IMG/VR virus record: IMGVR_UViG_3300035698_005145
Span: 1-30,793 of that record
From: a virus
Direction: 5' to 3' (one strand)
Length of the DNA stretch: 30,793 bases
The notes beneath the pieces were generated by a model, which saw only the letters and a list, made by a program, of their open reading frames with translations, made no database searches and was not told the DNA's origin. Positions 15,115-22,247 of the stretch are shown here, in pieces. The translations under genes were made by a program, and so were the position numbers. Each line of letters begins with the position of its first letter. The first letter of the stretch is position 1.

Positions 15115-15903
15115 GTGGCTGATAAAAATTACTTAGAGTTCATAATTGCAAAATCACATTTGGGAATGAACGCCAGAGAGAATAAAATACTTGATGTGTT
15201 CTTTCAGTTACATGGATTCTATATACAACATAATAAACGTTCAAAGATAACATTAGCACAAGCTGCAAAACTTTCTGCGTTAGGAGCTGCCCAACTATCA
15301 CAAGGTCTTGATGACTTGATTATGAAAAACATAATCCTTAGAGTTAAGGCATCCGAAGCAGTTACAGAGCGGGCAGGGGAGAAGCTTCACTCCATACCAA
15401 TACTAGAGAGTGTCGTTGATGTTCCGGTGTACGGTGCGTTATATGATGTATCCGCTGAGCTTTTCTTCTGCCTTAACTATAGATGGGATTCATGGTTGTA
15501 TGCAAAAGATGTTCCAGTACTTGCAAAGGTAAAGAAGTTCACGGTAGAGAAAGGCAAGGCAAAGGATGGAGACTTCCAGAGCGTAGGTTCAATGGCTAAG
15601 AAAGCACTTGACTACTTCTGTACGAAGTTTGTTGCGAAGTACAGAACGAAGTATAGTTGCAACGCAGGCAGTATGAAAGAGTTTATGAAGATGATAGAAC
15701 TGTTGAGAGACAGAAATGCGGATGACCAGAGTATCTTTAGTTTTATAGATTTTGCGTATCAACGAAGACTTGATATGGTACATCCAATGTTGATAAAGTA
15801 TGTGGCAGAAGATTTTGAACTGTTTTTAACACAACTGCCCAGGACTGCATCAGGCGAAGATGGCTTCGTAAGAGATGCAGATGGACAAGTAAGAGTGAGG
15901 TAA
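15115..15903 (+). CDS. Possible replication-associated winged-helix protein
   Basis: 262 residues from a GTG behind ttaggagtgct. The N-terminus has a helix-turn-helix layout (SKITLAQAAKLSALGAAQLS) followed by a helix and a strand, as in winged-helix domains of phage replication initiators. The rest is mixed alpha/beta with a basic middle. It is the first gene of the DNA-metabolism transcript. No family was recognised; a regulator is an equally good guess. Confidence 0.45.
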   Translation: MADKNYLEFIIAKSHLGMNARENKILDVFFQLHGFYIQHNKRSKITLAQAAKLSALGAAQLSQGLDDLIMKNIILRVKASEAVTERAGEKLHSIPILESVVDVPVYGALYDVSAELFFCLNYRWDSWLYAKDVPVLAKVKKFTVEKGKAKDGDFQSVGSMAKKALDYFCTKFVAKYRTKYSCNAGSMKEFMKMIELLRDRNADDQSIFSFIDFAYQRRLDMVHPMLIKYVAEDFELFLTQLPRTASGEDGFVRDADGQVRVR

Positions 15904-15905
15904 AT

Positions 15906-16202
15906 ATGAACAAGACAGAAGTAGCGAAAGAAGGATTCAGAGCGGGATTGGTGCATAAAGCAATAGCAGAGAAGATAATGGAAGTGTTCCCTGCTGCTAC
16001 TTATGACAACGCTAGCGCTCTCGTATCAATGACAAAATTAAACCTACAGAAAAATGATATCCTGGTGGTGTACGGAAAGAAAAATACTATCCCAGAGTCA
16101 TTAGAGCGGACGAGACACCCTGTCGAGTCCACGGAAGTGAGGACGCAGCCCCTTGCTTCCAGCTCTGGGGTGGTTATACAGGATAATGATTTATTCGACT
16201 AA
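15906..16202 (+). CDS. Hypothetical protein with SSB-like acidic tail
   Basis: 98 residues, starting 3 bases after the previous stop. A helical N-terminal half is followed by a Ser/Thr/Pro-rich linker and the C-terminus VIQDNDLFD. The acidic end with a terminal Phe-Asp resembles the partner-binding tails of SSB-like proteins and the DDTLF end of the SSB at 27791, so it may bind a replication partner. Not recognised as a family. Confidence 0.5.
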   Translation: MNKTEVAKEGFRAGLVHKAIAEKIMEVFPAATYDNASALVSMTKLNLQKNDILVVYGKKNTIPESLERTRHPVESTEVRTQPLASSSGVVIQDNDLFD

Positions 16203-16218
16203 AACAAGGAGGGGATAC

Positions 16219-17052
16219 ATGGAAAAGAGCAAGAAAACCAAGGGGGATACGCTAGATTGGGCTAAAGAGGCCTCAGGGATACTACCAAATGAGTGCTGTA
16301 GTCGCTGTGGGAGCACAGATAATATAGAAAGACATCACCTCAATGGGGTACATATTCCCTATGGGGTTTCTACTAATACTGCGTTCAATAAGGAAGAGGA
16401 TGTGGAAATATTGTGTCGTAAGTGCCATCAGAAGCTTCACAACGAGTTAGGAACCTGGAAGAGAGAGAATTGGGGGGTCAATGAAATAGCTACCGGCGCT
16501 GCTCTAATGTTAAGAGGGCTCTCTAAGAAGTTCCGGGGGCTTGATTTGGAAGATGAAAATCTTCAAGGTACCCCACATAGGATTGCACGAGCTTGGATAG
16601 AGTTGTTCGCGGGGTTGGATGAAAATGCAGACGATGTACTAGGTACTTCGTTTCCCTCTGACGGTTATAACGAGATGGTGATTCTAAAGGATATAGAATT
16701 CCAATCCATGTGTTCGCATCATTTTCTTCCCTTCTTGGGTAAAGCGCATGTGGCTTACATTCCAGAAGATGGTGGAAGGGTGGTAGGAGTATCCAAACTT
16801 GCTAGGGTGGTAGACATTTATGCTAGGAGACCTCAGATACAAGAAAGGATGACGAGACAGATAGCAGACGCGATAGAAAAGCATCTCAAGCCGAAAGGAC
16901 TAGGAGTTGTAATCGAAGCGCAGCATATGTGTACTGCTATTAGAGGAGTACGAAAACAAAGTAGTGTTATGACAACCTCCGCAATGAGGGGAGTGTTTTT
17001 AGACCCTACCAAGCAAGCAAGAGAAGAGTTCTTAACCTTAATAAGGAGGTAA
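16219..17052 (+). CDS. folE: GTP cyclohydrolase I with N-terminal HNH-like domain
   Basis: 277 residues; the start at 16219 is fixed by aacaaggagggg. Residues 85-277 are bacterial-type GTP cyclohydrolase I, which opens GTP to dihydroneopterin triphosphate, the first step to preQ0. Visible are TPHRIARAW, the zinc Cys165 and His168 (MCSHHFLPF), Cys238 ([10 protein letters not shown]) and the C-terminal LTLIRR. Residues 27-74 form an HNH/zinc module: CSRC, RHH (39-40), CRKCH (66-70). This looks like an HNH endonuclease domain fused upstream of FolE, unusual for the family. QueD, QueE and QueC follow 8 kb downstream. Confidence 0.88.
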   Translation: MEKSKKTKGDTLDWAKEASGILPNECCSRCGSTDNIERHHLNGVHIPYGVSTNTAFNKEEDVEILCRKCHQKLHNELGTWKRENWGVNEIATGAALMLRGLSKKFRGLDLEDENLQGTPHRIARAWIELFAGLDENADDVLGTSFPSDGYNEMVILKDIEFQSMCSHHFLPFLGKAHVAYIPEDGGRVVGVSKLARVVDIYARRPQIQERMTRQIADAIEKHLKPKGLGVVIEAQHMCTAIRGVRKQSSVMTTSAMRGVFLDPTKQAREEFLTLIRR

Positions 17053-17054
17053 CA

Positions 17055-17372
17055 ATGGCTGATGAAGAAAAGAAAGAAGCACCAAAGGAAGAGTACAAAG
17101 GAACACTGGCAGAGTTTTTATCTCTACCAAGGGACGTAGACCCTACCACATTATCAAAGTTCATAAGTGATATGGTAGAGGGATTCAAGTTAGGCGCGAA
17201 AGTGTATGGAGAGGAACAGCATAAGGATAGTGACCTTTTCTTCGAGATGAGGTCAGAGTTAAGAGATGTAGCGTGCTATGCTTTTTTTCAATACCAAGAG
17301 GTAGCGAAGTTGGAACAGAAGTACGAAGACCTTAAAGAGGAAGCACTTAAAGAAAAGGAGCTGTTCGAATGA
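17055..17372 (+). CDS. Helical protein, MazG-like NTP pyrophosphatase candidate
   Basis: 105 residues behind ataaggaggtaaca. After a charged N-terminus, residues 70-90 read FEMRSELRDVACYAFFQYQE; the E-x2-x-E-L-x-D-V-x2-Y pattern resembles the metal-binding helix of all-alpha NTP pyrophosphatases and related phage proteins. It lies between folE and dpdA, so clearing competing dGTP or a by-product is conceivable. Evidence is one helix pattern only. Confidence 0.45.
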   Translation: MADEEKKEAPKEEYKGTLAEFLSLPRDVDPTTLSKFISDMVEGFKLGAKVYGEEQHKDSDLFFEMRSELRDVACYAFFQYQEVAKLEQKYEDLKEEALKEKELFE

Positions 17373-18136
17373 AACTATCTTTCATATGTCCAGAGTCGTA
17401 TTGTGAAGCACTACATGATATGCAGGACTTCTATCTTCTGCTTCCACACGTGTCTCAGTTAGATGCTGAGTACAGCGCTTTCTTCAAAGGAACGAAGAAG
17501 TATAAGATAATGGATAACAGTGCACATGAGTTAGGTTCTTCATTACCATTCGGGCAGGTAATAGAAGAAGCAATAAGGTTAGAGTGCGATGAAATAGTAT
17601 TGCCCGACCATAAGTTCGATATGAAGAAAACGCTACAAGATTCTATGGCAGCACTAGATATACTGTCTCGTTCTGATGGTGCAAGAGGTTTAAAGATTCA
17701 GGCGGTTCCCCAAGGTAGTACTTATCAAGAGTATATGGAGTGTTATGAAGAGTTATGTAGATGGTCAGAAGTAGATGTTATAGGTTTAGCGTTCAGGGTA
17801 GTAGAAAAGTGCTTTAAGAGTGAGACTAATCTGCCTGGGGTGATGCCGAACCGAGTGTATCTAACAAATCTACTAGACAAAATGGACCCGCAGAAGGAAC
17901 ATCATCTGCTAGGACTGGGTAACGTACTTGAATTGTTCTTCCAGAAGAAGTATTCTTGGATACGTAGTAACGATACTACCAAGCAGGTGAAGTACGCTAT
18001 GAACGACATAGCTTTTACAGTTGAAGGATGTGCGGATAAGGTAGATGGTCTACTGGACTTCGATGGTGGCTACGATAAGGAGGTGTTTCAACAAGCCCTA
18101 CAAAATATTTTAGTTACTATGCAAATGGTAAAATAA
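17369..18136 (+). CDS. dpdA: DpdA-type DNA 7-deazaguanine transglycosylase
   Basis: 255 residues overlapping the previous gene by 4 bases. Conserved transglycosylase elements are visible: IMDNSAHELG (Asp49, Glu54), EIVLPD (Asp80), HHLLGLGN (178-185) and WIRSNDTTKQVKYA (Asp202), the pattern of phage DpdA proteins rather than of the longer tRNA-guanine transglycosylases. DpdA swaps guanine in DNA for preQ0. Short size (tRNA TGTs are ~370 or more residues), lack of the tRNA enzyme's C-terminal zinc site and the phage setting favour DNA as substrate. The next gene is an ArcS core domain, pointing to further modification of the inserted base. Confidence 0.85.
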   Translation: MKLSFICPESYCEALHDMQDFYLLLPHVSQLDAEYSAFFKGTKKYKIMDNSAHELGSSLPFGQVIEEAIRLECDEIVLPDHKFDMKKTLQDSMAALDILSRSDGARGLKIQAVPQGSTYQEYMECYEELCRWSEVDVIGLAFRVVEKCFKSETNLPGVMPNRVYLTNLLDKMDPQKEHHLLGLGNVLELFFQKKYSWIRSNDTTKQVKYAMNDIAFTVEGCADKVDGLLDFDGGYDKEVFQQALQNILVTMQMVK

Positions 18137-18146
18137 GGAGGCTGTG

Positions 18147-18941
18147 GTGATTACGAACGAAGATTTGTATTACAAGGTTGCGAAGAACATTATTGCTTGG
18201 AGACAAAGTTGGGGACCCGAATATAAGAAACTCCATAGTGAACAGAATAGAGAAGACATAACCAAGTGGGGCAAAGATAAACTCGCTCCATTCCTATCAG
18301 AAGAAGATGAAGTAATTCCAAGAGACCAGTGGGACTTAGATGGGCTCGTAGGAGCAACAAGTAAGCAACTCGAGCATTTCTCATATACAACTATGAGGAA
18401 ACACTTAGAGGAGAACTTCAAACCCAAGTCAAACATTGCTGTGGTAATGTTATGTGCCAATAAGAAGCCCTACCGAACACAGCAGTATATCAAACAGTAC
18501 TATACCATATGTCAGAAAGAGGGAGTAGACTTCTTCATACTATCCAATCCAGGAGTGATACCAATAGATTACGATGGGCACTACCCATATAGGTATTACG
18601 AATGGAACGAAACAGAAGAGACAGAAGAGATAAAGGCGAAGTACACAGCAGTTACCCGCGCTAGGATATACAGATGGTTTACTCAGTTCAAATACAAAGC
18701 GATAGTGAACATGGTTAGACCGGGGGAAACTTACGATGCACTTATCGATTGCCCTATCGAACAGAAGAAGTTCACTGTTTTTACCGACGAAAATATACGA
18801 AAAATAAATGACGAATATATAGATAGGTTTAAAGGTAGCACAGGTCTGTTAAAGTTTAGGATGCTGGGCCTTAAACGTACAAAGGAGATGTTCCTAGAAG
18901 AGCTTAGGAAAGCAAAGGAGGAAGTGTGTCTGTTTACTTAA
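18147..18941 (+). CDS. arcS: Stand-alone ArcS core (DUF5591), archaeosine synthase-like
   Basis: 264 residues; GTG 18147 is preferred because GGAGG (18137-18141) is only 2 bases from the alternative GTG 18144. VVMLCANKKPYRTQQYIKQY (about residues 99-118) matches the ArcS core C-x3-K-P-Y motif, and FFILSNPGVIPIDYDGHYPY with the YYEW after it aligns with the family's following block (…PLGVVP…YP…YD). Archaeal ArcS attaches lysine to preQ0 in tRNA. Here the core stands alone, without the transglycosylase-like and PUA domains of archaeal ArcS, and sits between dpdA and a RaSEA-like gene. Inferred substrate: preQ0 in DNA. Confidence 0.83.
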   Translation: MITNEDLYYKVAKNIIAWRQSWGPEYKKLHSEQNREDITKWGKDKLAPFLSEEDEVIPRDQWDLDGLVGATSKQLEHFSYTTMRKHLEENFKPKSNIAVVMLCANKKPYRTQQYIKQYYTICQKEGVDFFILSNPGVIPIDYDGHYPYRYYEWNETEETEEIKAKYTAVTRARIYRWFTQFKYKAIVNMVRPGETYDALIDCPIEQKKFTVFTDENIRKINDEYIDRFKGSTGLLKFRMLGLKRTKEMFLEELRKAKEEVCLFT

Positions 18942-19702
18942 ACATAGGACCCTGTAGTTGGGGGAAGTGTAAGTTCTGCGGTTACAATCAAATGCAGAAG
19001 TTTGCTATGCCCACTAGGGAAGACTTGAAGGATATGTTAGATGAGGAATTGGTGAAGTGTAAGAAGGAAGGAAGATACTTTAAGATATTCAATGGTGGTA
19101 GTTGGTTCAGCGATGATGACTTAACACCAGAGATAAGAAACTTCGTTTATGACTATCTAAGTGACAATGGAGTAACTGCTCTGAGAGTAGAGAACAGGAT
19201 AGACAAGGTAGACTGGGATGAGGTATCCAGAGTAGTAGAACTATTCGACCTCACTATCAGTTGGGGCTTTGAGATAGCAGACGATGAGATACTGAGTTGG
19301 TTAGGGAAAGGTATCGTAGTTGCCCAGATGGAAGAAGTTTTAGAGCAGTCGTTTAAGAAGGGAGTTAACAATCTCGTATACATAATGTCGGGGTTACCAT
19401 TCACTACAGGTAACCAGGATTTCTTTCATACGGTCGATTGGTTGTACGAGAGGAAGACTTACGTGCAGGAGATAGTAGCACTCACATATGTACCAATGAG
19501 AGGTAGCCAGTTCTACGAAGAGTTATGGAAGACGAACAAGTTTAGAGTCATCAGTAAAGATGATTGGAGAGAGTGTAGAGAGTATATGAAAGAGAAGTAC
19601 AAGGATACAGGAATCAAGTTAGGCTTTGAAACCTATCATTGGAGATACCTAAACGGTAAAACCTACAACGAATTATACAAAAGGGACAAGAATGCAGTTT
19701 GA
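18926..19702 (+). CDS. Radical SAM protein, RaSEA-like
   Basis: 258 residues from a GTG behind aaggaggaagt, overlapping the ArcS gene by 16 bases. IGPCSWGKCKFCGYNQMQKF places three Cys (10, 15, 18) as C-x4-C-x2-C at the extreme N-terminus, in the CxWxxCxxCGY form of RaSEA rather than the plain C-x3-C-x2-C; GGSWFSDDD and RVENRIDKVD fit the SAM-binding barrel. RaSEA cleaves the lysine side chain left by ArcS to give archaeosine. Gene order strongly supports this; other Elp3-like radical SAM enzymes remain possible. It is shorter than archaeal RaSEA. Confidence 0.8.
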   Translation: MSVYLNIGPCSWGKCKFCGYNQMQKFAMPTREDLKDMLDEELVKCKKEGRYFKIFNGGSWFSDDDLTPEIRNFVYDYLSDNGVTALRVENRIDKVDWDEVSRVVELFDLTISWGFEIADDEILSWLGKGIVVAQMEEVLEQSFKKGVNNLVYIMSGLPFTTGNQDFFHTVDWLYERKTYVQEIVALTYVPMRGSQFYEELWKTNKFRVISKDDWRECREYMKEKYKDTGIKLGFETYHWRYLNGKTYNELYKRDKNAV

Positions 19703-22247
19703 TTGTGATGTCGTTAATTGTAAAGAGTGCAAGTTATGGGAAGGTAGCACTTACGGTTACTCAGGTCTAGTATGTAGAACTGCTGGATTGATGGGAGTAG
19801 GACCTAAGGATGCCTCGATAATGGTAATAGGAGAAGCACTCGGAGGCGAAGAAGTAGTCAAGCAGGAACCCCTCGTAGGAAAACAAGGTCAGTTAATGAA
19901 CCATTTTCTTAAGATGCAGGGTTTAGTTAGAGAGAATATGTATATTACGAATGTTGTAAAGTGTCGACCCCCAGGGAATAGAGCGCCGACTAAAAAGGAG
20001 GTGGCTGTATGCAAAACCAAGTTGTACTTGGAAATAGAAGAAGTGAAGCCAAAGATTATAGTTCTACTGGGGGCCGTCGCTATGAACACGGTGTTGGGGT
20101 TTTCCAAAGGTATCATTCGTCTTACGGGAAAGCCCTTCTGGAATGAACAATATGATGCTGTTTGTATACCAATCGTTCATCCGTCATATGTTTTGAGGAA
20201 CCAGGGAGACAGAGCTAACGATTTGTTTCGTAAGGGGTGGGAAGCAGTATATCAGGCATTGGAGGGTAAAGGAATAGGCAAACCAGAACCTTGCAAGTAT
20301 GTACCCTGTACTGATTTGGATAAGGTTCAGACGTTGTTCAAACATATAGAAGGAGAGAAAGAGGTATCTTATGATATTGAAACGTCGGGTTTTGGGTGGA
20401 GTGGTGTAGATAAGGTACTGTGTCTTGCGTTCTCTTGGAAAGAGAGAACAGGAGCAATTATTCCATTCTACCATAGCAATAAGAATTACATGACAGATGG
20501 TAAGTTAGAACCCTTCTGGGATAAGAGTGACTTTGGGTTCATCTGTAGGATGCTGAGAGATATGTTCAATGAGCCGTACGGTAAGACAATGATTGCTCAG
20601 AATGGTAAGTTTGATAACAAGTTTCTTATGCAAGCGAATGTACAGATGGTAGATTTTAAGTTCGATACGATGCTCGCTCATCATCTGTTACAGGAAACTG
20701 GTGCACACGACTTGAAGAGTTTAGCAATGGAATATACTGATATGGGTCAGTATGATAAGGGACTGAAAAAGTATTTATTGAACTCAAAGACGTCCTATGC
20801 GGTTATTCCCGAGGAGGTACTTTGGCAATACGCAGGAATGGATGTTGATGCTACCATAAGACTGTACAACATATTCAAACAGAGGTTGATAGATGAAGGT
20901 CTGTGGGTACTGTTCAGTAAGATAGTAATGCCCTACAACAAACTGCTTCAGAAGATGGAGATGAGAGGCGTGAGGATAGACCAATCCATACTCCAGAAGT
21001 TAATAGAGAAGTACGGAACTGAACTGGAAAAGCTTTCTGTGGGGTTGCAGGAACTCCCTAGCGTTAAGGTAGTAGAAAAACTGATGACTACTCTCGCCCA
21101 GAAGAAGAGCGATGAGGTAAGGAAGACACCCAAGGAAGTACCCCCAGTAGTATTCAATCCCAATAGCGTACAACACAAAAGAGCGTTGCTATATGGAGAC
21201 CCCTATTCAGATAGGAGTACTAATAAGGATGCTTTGGAAAGCCTTTCTACCAAACACGAAGGAGCGAAGTATTTACAACGTACTGGTACTCTGTCTAAGT
21301 TTTATGGTACCTATTTGAAGAACGTACCAGAGCTGATACATGCAGACGGTAGGTTACATACTACTTATAAACAACATGGTACAGAAACAGGTAGACTATC
21401 TTCTGCGAACCCTAATCTTCAAAACCAACCAAAGAGAGGAGAAGAGGCGCAAGACATTCGGAGTTACTTCGTTGCAGCAGAAGGCAGTTGGTTAATAGAG
21501 GCCGACTTTAAACAAGCAGAGTTTAGATGTTGGGCACAGATGTCTCAGTGTCCCGATATGATTGCGTATATCAAATCTGGTAAAGACATTCACGCAGAGA
21601 TGGGAGCTTTCCTATTTAAGAAACCAGAGGAGGAGGTTACGAAGTGGGATAGGTTTGTAGCTAAGATGACAGTATTTGGAGTCATGTATGGAAGGGGACC
21701 TAAGAGCGTAGCAGAAGAATATGATATACCTGTACTTGCAGCGACGAAAACAATTAGGCATTTTCTGGATAAGTTTCCAGTAGGAGAGAGGTGGTTGGAT
21801 GAGACGAAGAAGTTTGCTGTTGATAATGGGTACGTAGTAAACTACTTTGGTCGTAAGAGACGCATACCAGTAGCAATGGGAGTAGCAACTTCTTTTACTG
21901 GGGAGGCAGGACAACTTATGTTTCACTCCTCTACGGAAATTGAATCTCATGCTTTAGCTCAGGCAGTGAACTCTCCTATTCAAGGGTTCGCACATGATTG
22001 TTTAGCAATCGTTATGATAAGAGTAGGGGTACGGTTAAAGGAAGAGAAACTGAAGACTTCTACTTTAATGGATATACATGATGCTGGTTTGTGGGAGACT
22101 CCAGATGAAGAGTTAAAAAGATTCGTGAAAATATTATACGAGGAAATGGAACGGCCAATCGCAGGGATGAACATTCCGATGCGGATTGATATATCTTATG
22201 GTAAAAGGTGGTCAGAGATGGAGGATTATGAGGATAAAGAATCTTGA
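19692..22247 (+). CDS. Uracil-DNA glycosylase / 3'-5' exonuclease / DNA polymerase I fusion
   Basis: 851 residues. Residues 1-190 are a family 4 uracil-DNA glycosylase: iron-sulfur Cys10, Cys13, Cys91 and Cys107, GEALGGEE (47-54), TNVVKCRPPGNRAP and HPSYVLRN (163-170). Residues about 222-400 form a DnaQ-like exonuclease with Asp228-Ile-Glu230, NGKFD and YAGMDVD, all catalytic acids present. The family A polymerase follows: motif A EADFKQAEFR (about 600), motif B KMTVFGVMYG (about 660), motif C IHDA (about 794, where most family members have HDE). A single chain coupling uracil removal with replication is unusual. Overlaps the RaSEA-like gene by 11 bases. Confidence 0.9.
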   Translation: MQFDCDVVNCKECKLWEGSTYGYSGLVCRTAGLMGVGPKDASIMVIGEALGGEEVVKQEPLVGKQGQLMNHFLKMQGLVRENMYITNVVKCRPPGNRAPTKKEVAVCKTKLYLEIEEVKPKIIVLLGAVAMNTVLGFSKGIIRLTGKPFWNEQYDAVCIPIVHPSYVLRNQGDRANDLFRKGWEAVYQALEGKGIGKPEPCKYVPCTDLDKVQTLFKHIEGEKEVSYDIETSGFGWSGVDKVLCLAFSWKERTGAIIPFYHSNKNYMTDGKLEPFWDKSDFGFICRMLRDMFNEPYGKTMIAQNGKFDNKFLMQANVQMVDFKFDTMLAHHLLQETGAHDLKSLAMEYTDMGQYDKGLKKYLLNSKTSYAVIPEEVLWQYAGMDVDATIRLYNIFKQRLIDEGLWVLFSKIVMPYNKLLQKMEMRGVRIDQSILQKLIEKYGTELEKLSVGLQELPSVKVVEKLMTTLAQKKSDEVRKTPKEVPPVVFNPNSVQHKRALLYGDPYSDRSTNKDALESLSTKHEGAKYLQRTGTLSKFYGTYLKNVPELIHADGRLHTTYKQHGTETGRLSSANPNLQNQPKRGEEAQDIRSYFVAAEGSWLIEADFKQAEFRCWAQMSQCPDMIAYIKSGKDIHAEMGAFLFKKPEEEVTKWDRFVAKMTVFGVMYGRGPKSVAEEYDIPVLAATKTIRHFLDKFPVGERWLDETKKFAVDNGYVVNYFGRKRRIPVAMGVATSFTGEAGQLMFHSSTEIESHALAQAVNSPIQGFAHDCLAIVMIRVGVRLKEEKLKTSTLMDIHDAGLWETPDEELKRFVKILYEEMERPIAGMNIPMRIDISYGKRWSEMEDYEDKES

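Noticed and set aside
16153-16218. Upstream extension of the FolE fusion
   Set aside because: It overlaps the preceding gene; the strong aacaaggagggg site fixes the start at 16219.
17369-18136. A tRNA-guanine transglycosylase for queuosine in tRNA
   Set aside because: Too short, no C-terminal zinc site visible, and phage context with ArcS/RaSEA fits DNA modification better; a tRNA role is not fully excluded.
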